This document shows, piece by piece, positions 34,416 through 43,328 of a stretch of 64,000 nucleotides of DNA. The stretch comes from Henriciella mobilis (GTDB lineage Bacteria > Pseudomonadota > Alphaproteobacteria > Caulobacterales > Hyphomonadaceae), in assembly GCF_003576315.1 (NCBI RefSeq), contig NZ_QWFZ01000039.1, positions 124,001-188,000 of the forward strand. Direction: 5' to 3'. Below the pieces are notes generated by a model. It worked only from the letters and a program-made list of their open reading frames with translations, did not search any database and was not told where the DNA came from. Numbering within the stretch: the stretch's first letter is position 1; each line of letters opens with the position of its first letter. Position numbers and translations under genes: made by a program.

Positions 34416-35192
34416 TTAGGCGTCGTAGCCTGGCAACTCGCGATCGAGCTTGCGTTTCAGGCCAGGCCAGACAAGGCGTTCTGTAAGCGTTTCCATGCCG
34501 CGAGAGCCTTGCCCCGCCACTTTCTCCTGAATATCACGGTCGCATTCCAGAACACCGTCTCGCCCTGCCGAAAGCGCCATGACCTGCATGTTGCAGGCCC
34601 GCTCAAGGAAGAACATCCGCGTAAAGGCCATAGCGGCAGTCGTTCCACATGTCAGCGTGCCATGGTTCTTGAGAAGCATGGTTGACTTTTCCGGGCCGAG
34701 ATCCGCGACGAGACGCTCACGCTCATCGAGATCGAGGGCTATACCTTCGTAGTCATGGTAGGCGAGGTCTTCGCGCACAATCATGGCCGTTTGCGAAATC
34801 GGAAGCAGCCCTTCCTTTTGGGCCGATACCGCCACCCCCTGATCGGTGTGCAGGTGGATCACGACATTCGCATCTTCACGGCTGGCATGGATTGCCGAGT
34901 GAATCGTGAATCCTGCAGGATTGATGAAGTAAGGTGAGTCCATGACAATCTGGCCTTCGAGATCGACCTTGACCAGCGACGAGGCCGTGATTTCCTCAAA
35001 GAACATGCCATAGGGATTGATCAGGAAATGGTGTTCCGGCCCCGGGACACGATGGGAAATATGAGTGAAGATCATGTCATCCCACCCGTGCATCGCAACG
35101 AGCCGGTACAGCATGGCGCAATCGACGCGGGCCTTCCATTCTTCGGCCGAGACTGCATCCTTGACGCTGATTGGTTTCATGTCGTCGGGCAA
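34416..35192 (-). CDS. Class II aldolase/adducin family protein
   Basis: This is a zinc-dependent aldolase-fold protein of 258 residues. MLYRLVAMHGWDDMIFTHISHRVPG and FLINPYGMFFEEITASSLVKVD form the N-terminal part, VVIHLHTDQGVAVSAQKEG holds the two zinc histidines, and MLLKNHGTLTCGTTAAMAFTRMFFLERAC follows. It resembles the non-sugar branch of the family common in alphaproteobacteria, whose substrates are unknown. The start is uncertain: TTG at 35192 lies 5 nt after GGAGG, while the next ATG at 35180 has no spaced ribosome binding site. The ATG at 35309 overlaps nadK and adds unrelated residues. Confidence 0.87.
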   Translation of the reverse strand: MPDDMKPISVKDAVSAEEWKARVDCAMLYRLVAMHGWDDMIFTHISHRVPGPEHHFLINPYGMFFEEITASSLVKVDLEGQIVMDSPYFINPAGFTIHSAIHASREDANVVIHLHTDQGVAVSAQKEGLLPISQTAMIVREDLAYHDYEGIALDLDERERLVADLGPEKSTMLLKNHGTLTCGTTAAMAFTRMFFLERACNMQVMALSAGRDGVLECDRDIQEKVAGQGSRGMETLTERLVWPGLKRKLDRELPGYDA

Positions 35193-35298
35193 TTGATCCT
35201 CCAGATTCTTCTTTTTCTGCCCACACTCTACAGGAAAATAGGCGAACATGGCCAGCGAGAAGAAGTGTTTACTTGACGAGACCTTTTGAGCCGCTGAC

Positions 35299-36072
35299 AT
35301 GACCGCCATGAAGATTCAGATTGCATTCAGGGCCTCACGCCGGCCCGAAGCCCAGGAAGCGCTGCAAAGACTGACAAAGCGCTACGGTCAGTGCTCAGAA
35401 GATGAGGCTGAAATCATTGTTGCGCTGGGCGGCGATGGGTCCATGCTTGAAGCCATGCGCCGCCGCTTCAGCGACCGAAAACCCGTATACGGCATGAACC
35501 GCGGCACGGTCGGCTTCCTGATGAACGACTTCGAGGAAGACAATCTCTACGAGCGGATCAACAAGGCCTCAAAGGCCACGCTCGTGCCGCTGAGGATGAT
35601 TGCTACCGATGTCCACGGCGAACGCTATGAGCGGCTCGCAATCAATGAGGTGTCCCTGTTTCGCGAAACGGCACAGAGCGCGAAGCTCAGCATCCGTGTT
35701 GATGGGCGTGAGCGAATGAGTGAGCTCACTTGCGACGGCATCATGGTCGCCACACCTGCTGGATCTACGGCCTACAACCTATCCGCGCACGGCCCGATCC
35801 TACCCATCGGTGCCAACCTGCTGGCCCTCACGCCCGTCAGCGCGTTTCGGCCACGTCGCTGGCGCGGTGCCCTGCTCCGGCACGACGCGAAGGTCGAGTT
35901 TGATATTGTCGAACCAAATCGCCGTCCTGTCGCCGCCTCGGCTGACAATCAGGAAGTGCGTGACATTGCCCATGTCAGCGTACTCGAGGATCGATCGAAA
36001 CCGCTCACCATGCTTTTCGATCCAGGCCACGCGCTCGATGAGCGAATTCTCCGCGAGCAATTTGCCTTCTGA
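35299..36072 (+). CDS. nadK: NAD kinase
   Basis: The enzyme phosphorylates NAD to NADP. The 257-residue protein has [18 protein letters not shown] (the GGDG motif), [34 protein letters not shown] and the NAD-binding [29 protein letters not shown] at 35299 or at 35308 could start it; both lack a strong ribosome binding site. It converges on secF with no base between the stops. Confidence 0.95.
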   Translation: MTAMKIQIAFRASRRPEAQEALQRLTKRYGQCSEDEAEIIVALGGDGSMLEAMRRRFSDRKPVYGMNRGTVGFLMNDFEEDNLYERINKASKATLVPLRMIATDVHGERYERLAINEVSLFRETAQSAKLSIRVDGRERMSELTCDGIMVATPAGSTAYNLSAHGPILPIGANLLALTPVSAFRPRRWRGALLRHDAKVEFDIVEPNRRPVAASADNQEVRDIAHVSVLEDRSKPLTMLFDPGHALDERILREQFAF

Positions 36073-37041
36073 TCAGACGCCCTGAAAGCCCTGCACTTCG
36101 CGGCGCTGTTTCTCTCCTTGGTCGAGGCCCAGCATAAGCACGACGGCAGACGCAACAAAGACCGACGAATAGGTCCCGATGACAACGCCAAAGATGAGCG
36201 CGAAGCTCATGCCGCTTAGCACCGTCCCGCCGAACAGGTAGATGCTGAAAAGCGCCAGCAGCGTCGTACCAGACGTCAGAAGCGTCCGTGAAAGCGTCTG
36301 ATTGATAGCCAGATCAATAACCTTGGCCGGCTCCATCTTCTTATACTTGCGGGCTTCCTCACGAACCCGGTCAAAGACGATCACCGTATCGTTCATTGAG
36401 TAACCGACAATTGTCAGCAAGGCTGCGATGGTCGACAGGTTAAACTCGAACTGGGTCAATGAAAACATGCCCATCGTGATGAGGACGTCGTGGAACAGCG
36501 CAGCCACGGCGCCAAGGGCATACTTCCACTGGAAGCGCACCGAAATGTACAGCATCATCAGCGCCAGGGCGACGCCGAGCGCGATCAGACCGCTTCGCAG
36601 GAGTTCACTGGAAACTTTGGGTCCCACAGCGGCACTGCTCCGGATCTGCACACCGGGGAAGGCTTCTTCCAGCGCAGCGCGCACGCTGTTATTGGCCACC
36701 TGTTGCGCTTCTTCCTGATCGACGCCCTCTCCGGCTTGCTGCGTCGCGAACCGAATGACGATGACCTCGACTGCATCGACGCCAGTTCCCCGGGCAGCGT
36801 TCACGCCAACTTCACCAAGGTCCAGCGTCTGGAGGACGCTGCGCACATCCTCTTCGTTTACGTCGGCGGGCCTCTCAATCTCGATGACCGATCCACCGGC
36901 GAAGTCGATCCCGAAGTTTAGCCCCTTGGTGAAAATCAATCCGAACGAGGCAGCGATCAATAGAAGAGAAAAGACGAAGGCCGGAAAGCGCAACGCCATG
37001 AATCTGACATTCGTGCTCTGAGGCCAGTATTGAAGTAGCAT
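36073..37041 (-). CDS. secF: Protein translocase subunit SecF
   Basis: This inner-membrane partner of SecD uses proton motive force to help pull proteins through SecYEG. The 322 residues have TM1 near the start, the signature GLNFGIDFAGGSVIEI, a short periplasmic domain, then five helices including the SMNDTVIVFDRVREEARKY loop and LTSGTTLLALFSIYLFGG. Ribosome binding site GAGGAGATAG is clear. It follows secD by 12 nt. Confidence 0.97.
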   Translation of the reverse strand: MLLQYWPQSTNVRFMALRFPAFVFSLLLIAASFGLIFTKGLNFGIDFAGGSVIEIERPADVNEEDVRSVLQTLDLGEVGVNAARGTGVDAVEVIVIRFATQQAGEGVDQEEAQQVANNSVRAALEEAFPGVQIRSSAAVGPKVSSELLRSGLIALGVALALMMLYISVRFQWKYALGAVAALFHDVLITMGMFSLTQFEFNLSTIAALLTIVGYSMNDTVIVFDRVREEARKYKKMEPAKVIDLAINQTLSRTLLTSGTTLLALFSIYLFGGTVLSGMSFALIFGVVIGTYSSVFVASAVVLMLGLDQGEKQRREVQGFQGV

Positions 37042-37053
37042 CGCTCTATCTCC

Positions 37054-38730
37054 TCAGATCGACAGCCGGCGCGGCTTGAAGGTTTTCAGCCACATTGCCG
37101 TGAACCAGCGCGTTACAACGAAAGCGGTAAAGACAGAGGTCACAATGCCGATGGCGAGCGTGACAGCGAAACCTTTTACCGGGCCAGATCCCAGCATGTA
37201 CAGAATGGCCGCCGCAATGAACGTGGTGATGTTTGCGTCAAGAATCGTCGCAAGAGCACGTTCATACCCGGCAACAACCGCGGTCGCGGGAGACCGCCCC
37301 GATCGCTGTTCCTCCCGGATGCGCTCGAACACAATCACATTGGCATCAACGGCCATACCGATCGTCAGGACGATACCGGCGATACCGGGAAGGGTCAGCG
37401 TCGCGCCTAGACCAGAAAGTGCGCCCAGAATGAGGACGATGTTCGCAAACAGCGATCCCACGGCAAAGCCGCCAATCAAGCCATAAGCGATGATCATGAA
37501 AACGCCGACCAGCACCAGGCCAATGATACTCGCGCGTGTGCCGGCCTTGATGGAGTCCGCGCCCAGACCCGGGCCAACCGTTCTTTCTTCAATGAAATTC
37601 AGTTTCGCAGGCAGTTCGCCCGCCTCGATGATAGCTGCAAGGTCCTGGGCTTCCTGCATGGTGAACTGGCCGGTAATCTGGACATTCCCGCCCCAGATCG
37701 GCTCGTTGATCCGAGGGGCTGACATAACCGTTCCGTCGAGGACGATCGCGAAGATCTCGCCGCGGTTATTCGCCGTCGTCCGACCAAAGCGTTCAGCGCC
37801 CGCCCCGGACAGACGGAAATCCACGGCCGGAGAGTTGTCGTCTGGATCGTAGCCTTGATTGGCTGTTGCAATGTCGCTGCCCGTCACCACTGGTGTCCGA
37901 TTAACCAGAATTGGCCGGCCATCCATATCCACCAGCAGCTCCCAGCCCGGCCGCGGCCGCGTGGCTTCCGCGGCACGGATTGCGGAGGGGTCGGTATTGG
38001 CCATGTTGAAGGTCATCCGGCCAGCCTGGCTGAGGATGTTCTTGATACGCCGAGGGTCGGCCTCACCCGGGGCTTCGATAACTATTCGCGTATCGCCCTG
38101 CGGAGTGATCGCGATCTCGCTGACGCCATCCGGGTCGAGACGCCTGCGAATGATCTCGATCATCTTGTCTTGCGCGTCAGCCGCCAGTGCAGCCATCGCA
38201 TCGTCAGACACGCGAATGTCGATGAGACGGTCGCTCTGCCGCTCGATGGTCAGAATTTTCTGGCTTCCGACCGCACCGACAGTCGGATTCAGGCGGCGCA
38301 ACCGACGCAGCGCTTCATCCATGTCTTCGGGATTGTTGAGCATGATCGGCAGCCGGGTGCCCTGTTGCTCGGGCTGCGGGCGTTCAATCAGGGGCGCGCG
38401 GTTCAAGGCCTGCACGATATCGGCCTGCAGCGTTTCAAGACGATTGGCTGCAACTTCTTCCGGTTCGATCTCGGTGAGGAGGTAGACACCGCCTTGAAGG
38501 TCGAGCCCAAGATTGACTTTCCCCGATGGCATGAATCCGGGCCACCATGACGCTTCAGCCGCTTCCATTTGTTCCTGGTATTCCGCAACAGACTGCGCGT
38601 CCGTCGCACCGGTATCCACCGGCCGTACACCAAGAAAGCCGTCGCTAAAGGCATTCGGCAGAGCCAGAAGCCCCCCCCAAAGCAATACGATGGCTATGAG
38701 TGCGACTTTCCAGCCCGGAAAATTCAGCAT
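37054..38730 (-). CDS. secD: Protein translocase subunit SecD
   Basis: SecD forms with SecF and YajC the accessory translocase complex. The 558-residue protein has TM1 (VALIAIVLLWGGLLALPNAF), LGLDLQGGVYLLTEIE, the large periplasmic P1 domain, and TM2-6 with GIVLTIGMAVDANVIVFERIREE, the proton-relay-containing D4-like region. Preceded by yajC (20 nt). Confidence 0.97.
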   Translation of the reverse strand: MLNFPGWKVALIAIVLLWGGLLALPNAFSDGFLGVRPVDTGATDAQSVAEYQEQMEAAEASWWPGFMPSGKVNLGLDLQGGVYLLTEIEPEEVAANRLETLQADIVQALNRAPLIERPQPEQQGTRLPIMLNNPEDMDEALRRLRRLNPTVGAVGSQKILTIERQSDRLIDIRVSDDAMAALAADAQDKMIEIIRRRLDPDGVSEIAITPQGDTRIVIEAPGEADPRRIKNILSQAGRMTFNMANTDPSAIRAAEATRPRPGWELLVDMDGRPILVNRTPVVTGSDIATANQGYDPDDNSPAVDFRLSGAGAERFGRTTANNRGEIFAIVLDGTVMSAPRINEPIWGGNVQITGQFTMQEAQDLAAIIEAGELPAKLNFIEERTVGPGLGADSIKAGTRASIIGLVLVGVFMIIAYGLIGGFAVGSLFANIVLILGALSGLGATLTLPGIAGIVLTIGMAVDANVIVFERIREEQRSGRSPATAVVAGYERALATILDANITTFIAAAILYMLGSGPVKGFAVTLAIGIVTSVFTAFVVTRWFTAMWLKTFKPRRLSI

Positions 38731-38750
38731 CGACTTCGTCCCTGATTAGC

Positions 38751-39131
38751 TCAGCTCGACTTGGTGTCGTTGGCCGGAGCAGGTTCGTTCTTGCCGCGAA
38801 CATCAGCGATCATGCCTTTGACCACGCGCACGCGCACGCCGTCCGCCAGATCTACGCTGAGTTCCTGGTCGCTCACCTTGACGACCTTGCCGATAAGTCC
38901 ACCGGAGGTGATGACCGTATCACCGCGCGCCACCGCCTCGATCATTGCCTTGTGTTTTTTCTGGCGCTGATTGGCGGGGCGGATCAGCAAAAAATAGAAA
39001 ATAAGGATGAGCGGAACGAAAAAGATCAGCTGACCAATTAGGCCGCCGGTGGCACCACCCTGCTCCTGCGCAAGTGCGGCTGGCGCACTGCCGATGATCG
39101 CCGCGGCAGAAACCGCCATTTTGAGTTTCAT
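38751..39131 (-). CDS. yajC: Preprotein translocase subunit YajC
   Basis: YajC is a small membrane protein associated with SecDF. The 126 residues contain an N-terminal signal-like stretch ending AALAQEQ, which is longer than in Escherichia, then the conserved helix IGQLIFFVPLILIFYFLLIRPANQRQKKHKAMI and the soluble GDTVITSGGLIGKVVKV with a C-terminal charged tail. ATG at 39131 follows GGGGAGAACGAGA; the ATG at 39200 is rejected. First gene of yajC-secD-secF; divergent from tetR over 171 bp. Confidence 0.95.
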   Translation of the reverse strand: MKLKMAVSAAAIIGSAPAALAQEQGGATGGLIGQLIFFVPLILIFYFLLIRPANQRQKKHKAMIEAVARGDTVITSGGLIGKVVKVSDQELSVDLADGVRVRVVKGMIADVRGKNEPAPANDTKSS

Positions 39132-39302
39132 TCTCGTTCTCCCCAGATTTTCAGGACCGTGCGTATATCTGTGGAGGGCATACATTGCAAACAAGCCCAT
39201 TCAATGCGCGATTACAGCAAACTCGAAAAACGAATATGTTAGTAAACGCTCACTTGCTTCCGGCAAAGAAACTGGTATTGTGGCGCAAAGGAGATTTCGT
39301 TG

Positions 39303-39890
39303 ATGCCACCACCAGCCAACAATCCGCCAAGACGAGGCGCAAAGCCAAAGATTGAACGCGCCGCATTGAAGCTTTTCGTGGACGAAGGCGTCGATGCCGC
39401 GACGACCCGACAAATAGCCAATCAAGCCGGCGTGTCGGAGGGGGCTCTTTACCGGCACTACAAGGGAAAGGACGAACTGGCGCTCGCCCTTTTCATGGAA
39501 ACCCACAATCGATTAGGCGAAATGCTTAGTGAGGCCCTTTCCCATCCGGGCAGCGTCGAAGAGAGAATCCATCGGGCCGTGTCTTCCTATTGCGGCCTTG
39601 CCGACGAGGACTGGCTCCTTTTTTCCTTTCATCTTGTGTCGCTCAACCGCTTTCTCCCTCATGACACGCGTCGCGAAGACGATCCACTGACGAGAATAGA
39701 GACGATTCTGGCAGCGATGATGTCCAGCGGCGATATTCCAAAGTCGGACCCGGCGCTCGTGACGGCCATGTGTCTCGGCGTGATCACGCAGGCAGGCCAA
39801 AACAAGATCTACAACCGTTTACCCGGCCCGTTCAGTGCTCACGTGGATGCGTTCACGAGAGCCATACTCGCAATCCTGTTTCAGAAGTAA
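39303..39890 (+). CDS. TetR family transcriptional regulator
   Basis: The 195-residue regulator has an N-terminal TetR helix-turn-helix: IERAALKLFVDEGVDAATTRQIANQAGVSEGALYRHYKGKDELALALF. The C-terminal ligand domain carries a TetR_C pattern of no known ligand. AAAGGAG lies upstream; TTG at 39300 and ATG at 39303 are both within range. The downstream acyltransferase gene begins 13 nt after the stop, so the pair is likely co-transcribed, and a role in controlling lipid or envelope genes is plausible. No palindromic operator was found upstream by eye. Confidence 0.9.
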   Translation: MPPPANNPPRRGAKPKIERAALKLFVDEGVDAATTRQIANQAGVSEGALYRHYKGKDELALALFMETHNRLGEMLSEALSHPGSVEERIHRAVSSYCGLADEDWLLFSFHLVSLNRFLPHDTRREDDPLTRIETILAAMMSSGDIPKSDPALVTAMCLGVITQAGQNKIYNRLPGPFSAHVDAFTRAILAILFQK

Positions 39891-39903
39891 GGCGGACTGT
39901 CCC

Positions 39904-40677
39904 ATGATACGAGGCGTGGCCTTCACAGGCATTTACTATGTGCTGTCCTTTTTTTACGTCCTGGCCGCATTGCCGACACTCGCATGGCCGGGGCGCGGCG
40001 CGACCACCTTCGTGATCCGTTCTTATACGAGAGCGATTCGACTCGCCCTGCGGTTTGTCGGTGGAATAGGCCTGAACGTGAAAGGTCGGGAAAACCTGCC
40101 GGACGGCCCCTTTATCGTCGCAGCGAAGCATCAGAGCTGGGGTGATGGTTTCATGATCTATCCGGAGATCAAAAATCTCGCCTTCGTCACCGGCGATCAC
40201 CTCGAAAAATTCCCTTTCGTGAAAGGCATCCTCCGGAAACTTGGGGCGATCGTGATTGATACATGCGGCGGAGGTGACCGTAAGGCCCAGTCGCTGGCCA
40301 ATGGCATGGCCCGTGCGCGTCAGGACGGAAAGCGGATCCTCATCTATCCGGAGGGCCATCTTGCGCCCCCCGGTTACCACTTCCGGTACAAGCCGGGCGT
40401 CTGGCACATGCAAAAGTCGATGGACGTCCCTGTCGTTCCGGTCGCGACAAATCTGGGTTGTTTCTGGAAGCAGGAAGAGATTCGAAAAACGCCGGGAAAG
40501 GCCACAATCGAATTCCTGGAACCCATCAAACCCGGACTGTCCAAGGATGCATTTCTTTCGGAACTGACCGCGGCTATCGAATGGCGATCGGCTGAACTGA
40601 TCGCATTGGCTCAAGATCAAGAGCCGTCGACAACAAGATATCTCCCTGATCCCGTCAAAGGGTCTGTGAGCCGTTGA
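39904..40677 (+). CDS. plsC: 1-acyl-sn-glycerol-3-phosphate acyltransferase
   Basis: The enzyme converts lysophosphatidic acid to phosphatidic acid at the inner membrane. The 257 residues have an N-terminal hydrophobic segment (GIYYVLSFFYVLAALPTLAWP), the catalytic H-x4-D motif as KHQSWGD at about residues 78-84, GDHLEKFPFVKGILRKLGAIVID, and YPEGHLAPPG, where the usual EGTRS is EGHLA. ATG at 39904 chosen; the in-frame ATG at 39835 lies within the TetR gene. It follows tetR closely. Confidence 0.93.
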   Translation: MIRGVAFTGIYYVLSFFYVLAALPTLAWPGRGATTFVIRSYTRAIRLALRFVGGIGLNVKGRENLPDGPFIVAAKHQSWGDGFMIYPEIKNLAFVTGDHLEKFPFVKGILRKLGAIVIDTCGGGDRKAQSLANGMARARQDGKRILIYPEGHLAPPGYHFRYKPGVWHMQKSMDVPVVPVATNLGCFWKQEEIRKTPGKATIEFLEPIKPGLSKDAFLSELTAAIEWRSAELIALAQDQEPSTTRYLPDPVKGSVSR

Positions 40678-40710
40678 AAACACGAAACTTTTTAGGCGCT
40701 ACATCTGCTT

Positions 40711-40773
40711 TTCAATAAACTATTGCCTTTTTTCAATAAGCGGTTATTGTTTATCAATAATCTTATTGAGGAG
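40711..40773 (+). repeat. Three 21-bp direct repeats forming phased inverted repeats upstream of an exported orphan
   Basis: The word TCAATAA recurs at 40712, 40733 and 40754, exactly 21 bp apart, and each copy opens an imperfect palindrome: CAATA-aac-TATTG (40713-40725), CAATAA-gcgg-TTATTG (40734-40749) and CAATAA-tc-TTATTG (40755-40768). Two helical turns separate the units, so bound proteins would sit on one face of the DNA. The last unit touches the ribosome binding site of the next gene. Such a layout suggests an operator array. The binding protein is unknown. Confidence 0.75.
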
Positions 40774-40780
40774 AGTGAAC

Positions 40781-41287
40781 ATGAAAAAGTTTGTTGTTGC
40801 TACAGCCGTCGCGGGCTCTATGGGCTCGCTCGCTTTCGCCAGTGCAAGTGACATGGACACATGGCGCGTTGCATCCACATCGGATGAAGGCACTGTGCTG
40901 ATGGTCGTGTCGGGAACCGACACGAAGGCGGGAACCTTTTTCAGCTGCACCAACGGCACGCTGAAATTTGGTGTCGGCCTGGAAGGTGGAGACCTTGCCG
41001 AAACGCTGGCAACCGATACCCATCGCCAGAGCCGCCGCCAGGCCGAGACCACGATCGGTGACGGCGAAACGTTCGAATCCGACTGGACCTACCTGCCTTC
41101 CATGAAGGTCGCGATTGCACGTAACGAAGTAACGGCCAAGAAGTTTTACAATGCAGCGGTCCGCAAGGACACCGTGAGCTGGAAGCTCGACCGGAAGTCC
41201 GAGATCGAACTGTCATTTCCGGAGCTGAATGACGCGTTCAAGAGCTTCGCGAACGATTGCTCGGTGACGAACCCCGACGCTCAGTAA
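40781..41287 (+). CDS. Exported protein of unknown function
   Basis: This 168-residue protein has a typical signal peptide, MKKFVVATAVAGSMGSLAFA, with likely cleavage after AFA-SA. The mature part is mostly beta-forming (DTWRVASTSDEGTVLMVVSG; FFSCTNGTLKFGVGLEGG) with cysteines at FFSCTNG and NDCSVTN that could form one disulfide. No family is recognised. The ATG follows GAGGAGAG, a strong ribosome binding site, just after the 21-bp repeat array, pointing to tight regulation. Converges on sufA. It could be a periplasmic or secreted protein. Confidence 0.7.
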   Translation: MKKFVVATAVAGSMGSLAFASASDMDTWRVASTSDEGTVLMVVSGTDTKAGTFFSCTNGTLKFGVGLEGGDLAETLATDTHRQSRRQAETTIGDGETFESDWTYLPSMKVAIARNEVTAKKFYNAAVRKDTVSWKLDRKSEIELSFPELNDAFKSFANDCSVTNPDAQ

Positions 41288-41308
41288 TTCAGCGCTAGAC
41301 AGTTTTGC

Positions 41309-41665
41309 CTAAAGTGTGGCGGGAGCGATCGTAACGCTCTCGCCACATCCGCAAGCATCCGTCTGATTGGGATTACGAAACACGAATTTCTCGTGCAGCA
41401 TTGTTGTCTCGAAATCCACTATTGAGCCAAGCAGAAAGAGAACCGCCTTGGCGTCAACGACGATCTTCACGCCATTGTCCTCGACAATCTCGTCCAGCTC
41501 TTCAGGTGCATCGACATAGTCCATAACGTATTCCATGCCTGCACAGCCACCATTCTTGACGCCTACACGAAGGTAGCCCGCGCCTTTTTCTTCCATGATT
41601 TCACACACGCGCTCAGCAGCGGCGTCGGAAAGCGTTACAAGTTTGGGTCTTGGTCGTCTGGCCAT
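41309..41665 (-). CDS. sufA: Iron-sulfur cluster A-type carrier SufA
   Basis: This is an A-type carrier that passes Fe-S clusters from the SUF scaffold to apoproteins. The 118 residues have VTLSDAAAERVCEIMEEKG, then VKNGGCAGMEYVMDY (Cys41) and NACGCGES-like DACGCGES (Cys105, Cys107), the three ligands of the family. ATG at 41665 gives the family N-terminus MARRPRPKLVTLSD; the in-frame ATG at 41755 lies inside sufT. Last gene of the suf operon. Confidence 0.95.
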   Translation of the reverse strand: MARRPRPKLVTLSDAAAERVCEIMEEKGAGYLRVGVKNGGCAGMEYVMDYVDAPEELDEIVEDNGVKIVVDAKAVLFLLGSIVDFETTMLHEKFVFRNPNQTDACGCGESVTIAPATL

Positions 41666-41700
41666 ACCGGTTAGATGAGAAGGCTCACCTTCCCTGTCAA

Positions 41701-42096
41701 CTAGAGCATGTTCAGAGCGAGGCGGGCTTCGTCTGACATTCGCGAAGGATCCCATGGCGGATCAAAGGTAAGCCGAACTTCGACGTCCTTGACCCCATCA
41801 ACGCCCCGCGCGGCCGTTTCCACCCAGCCAGGCATGTCACCAGCGACAGGACAACCCGGCGCTGTCAGCGTCATTTCGACGTCAACCTTGCGGTCATCAT
41901 CGATATCGACCTTGTAAATCAGGCCAAGTTCATAAATGTCGACGGGTATTTCCGGATCGAAGACCGACTTAAATGCCGCAATGAGATCGTCGGTGATCCG
42001 ATTCAGCTCGTCTTGCGGAATTTTGGACGAATCTGCCTCCGCCTCTGGCTGTGCAGAGCCTTCAACAGATTCAGGGAGTCGCATATCGTCTGCCAT
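41701..42096 (-). CDS. sufT: SUF system protein SufT (DUF59/MIP18-like)
   Basis: This MIP18-family protein aids maturation of Fe-S proteins. The 131-residue sequence has a variable acidic N-terminus, then DDLIAAFKSVFDPEIPVDIYELGLIYKVDIDDD and VEMTLTAPGCPVAGDMPGWVETAARGVDGVKDVEVRLTFDPPWDPSRMSDEARLALNML, the canonical C-terminal motif. Nine bases after sufS and followed by sufA at 35 nt. Confidence 0.93.
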   Translation of the reverse strand: MADDMRLPESVEGSAQPEAEADSSKIPQDELNRITDDLIAAFKSVFDPEIPVDIYELGLIYKVDIDDDRKVDVEMTLTAPGCPVAGDMPGWVETAARGVDGVKDVEVRLTFDPPWDPSRMSDEARLALNML

Positions 42097-42104
42097 TCCA
42101 ATCC

Positions 42105-43322
42105 TTATAACAGCATGGAGCGCGCTTTGTGGAGAGCATCAATGAAGGCGTCGACTTCTTCCACTGTATTGTAGATACCAAAGCTCGCCCGCGCCGTGGC
42201 ACTGACTCCTAGATGGGTCATCAAAGGCTGAGCGCAATGGTGGCCTGCACGTACCGCTATACCATACCGGTCCAGCAGCTGCGCGATGTCGTGCGGGTGT
42301 ATTCCGTCTGCGCTGAAAGAGAGAACGGGCCCCTTCCCGCTTGCCTGTCCGTGCATGCGAAGACCATTGATGCCCGACAGCGCGTCGAATGCCCTCCGGT
42401 ACAGGCGGTCTTCGTGTTCGGTGATTTCCTCGAAGTCGAACGCGCAAAGCCAATCTATCGCTGCACCGAGGCCAATGGCTTCCAGGATAGGCGGCGTTCC
42501 GGCTTCGAATTTGTGTGGCGCTTCATTATAGGTCACGCGATCCTGTTCGACGATTTCAATCATTTCGCCGCCGCCCTGATAAGGGGCCAGCCTGTCCAGG
42601 GCTTCGGCGGTTCCGTATAGGGCGCCTATGCCCGTCGGGCCGTAAATCTTGTGCCCCGTCAGCACGTAAAAGTCACAGCCGAGCGCCTCGACATCGATAT
42701 CGAGATGGACACCCGCCTGACAGCCATCCAACAACACCTGTGCGCCGGCGTCGTGAGCAAGGCGGACTATGCGTGCCGCATCGGTGACCGTACCAAGGAC
42801 GTTCGACATATGTGTGACTGAAACGAATTTTGTCCGTTCACTCAGCACGTCCTGGTATGCCTGCATGTCCAGCGAACCGTCTTCGAGTACCGGCACCCAT
42901 TTCAAAACTGCCCCGTAGCGCTCCCTGAGAAAATGCCAGGGGACGATATTGGAGTGGTGCTCCATAACGGACAGCACGATCTCATCGCCTGACTGAATCT
43001 GCTGGCCGATGCCGGAAGCGACGAGGTTCATCGCCTCGGTGCCACCCTTTGTGAATATGATATTCTCCGGTGCCGGAGCATTTATGAAGCGCTGAACGAC
43101 AGCGCGTGCGTTTTCAAAAGCTTCCGTTGTTTCATTCGCCAGCGTGTGGAGGCCACGGTGAACGTTGGCGTATGCATGACTAGCCTGGCCCGTCATGGCT
43201 TTCAGGACCGCTTCCGGCTTCTGGGCGCTGGCTGCATTGTCGAGGTAAACGAGCGGGTGTCCATTCACCTCTCGGCGAAGGATCGGAAACTGCTGGCGTA
43301 TTTGATCAATGTTTAGAGCCAT
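42105..43322 (-). CDS. sufS: Cysteine desulfurase SufS
   Basis: This group II PLP cysteine desulfurase supplies sulfur to the SUF scaffold. The 405 residues include FPILRREVNGHPLVYLDNAASAQKP, FTKGGTEAMNLVASGIG, LTGHKIYGPTGIGALYG with the PLP lysine, and RAGHHCAQPLM with the catalytic cysteine. The SufE partner is not seen in this window. Located between sufD (6 nt upstream) and sufT. Confidence 0.96.
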   Translation of the reverse strand: MALNIDQIRQQFPILRREVNGHPLVYLDNAASAQKPEAVLKAMTGQASHAYANVHRGLHTLANETTEAFENARAVVQRFINAPAPENIIFTKGGTEAMNLVASGIGQQIQSGDEIVLSVMEHHSNIVPWHFLRERYGAVLKWVPVLEDGSLDMQAYQDVLSERTKFVSVTHMSNVLGTVTDAARIVRLAHDAGAQVLLDGCQAGVHLDIDVEALGCDFYVLTGHKIYGPTGIGALYGTAEALDRLAPYQGGGEMIEIVEQDRVTYNEAPHKFEAGTPPILEAIGLGAAIDWLCAFDFEEITEHEDRLYRRAFDALSGINGLRMHGQASGKGPVLSFSADGIHPHDIAQLLDRYGIAVRAGHHCAQPLMTHLGVSATARASFGIYNTVEEVDAFIDALHKARSMLL

Positions 43323-43328
43323 GAGGAC

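Noticed and set aside
37859-38485. Open frames of about 210-230 codons antisense to secD
   Set aside because: Shadows in GC-rich coding DNA; secD frame is certain.
39853-40683. Open frame of 276 codons antisense to plsC
   Set aside because: It is a shadow of the plsC codons, begins and ends with no ribosome binding site and has no recognisable family.
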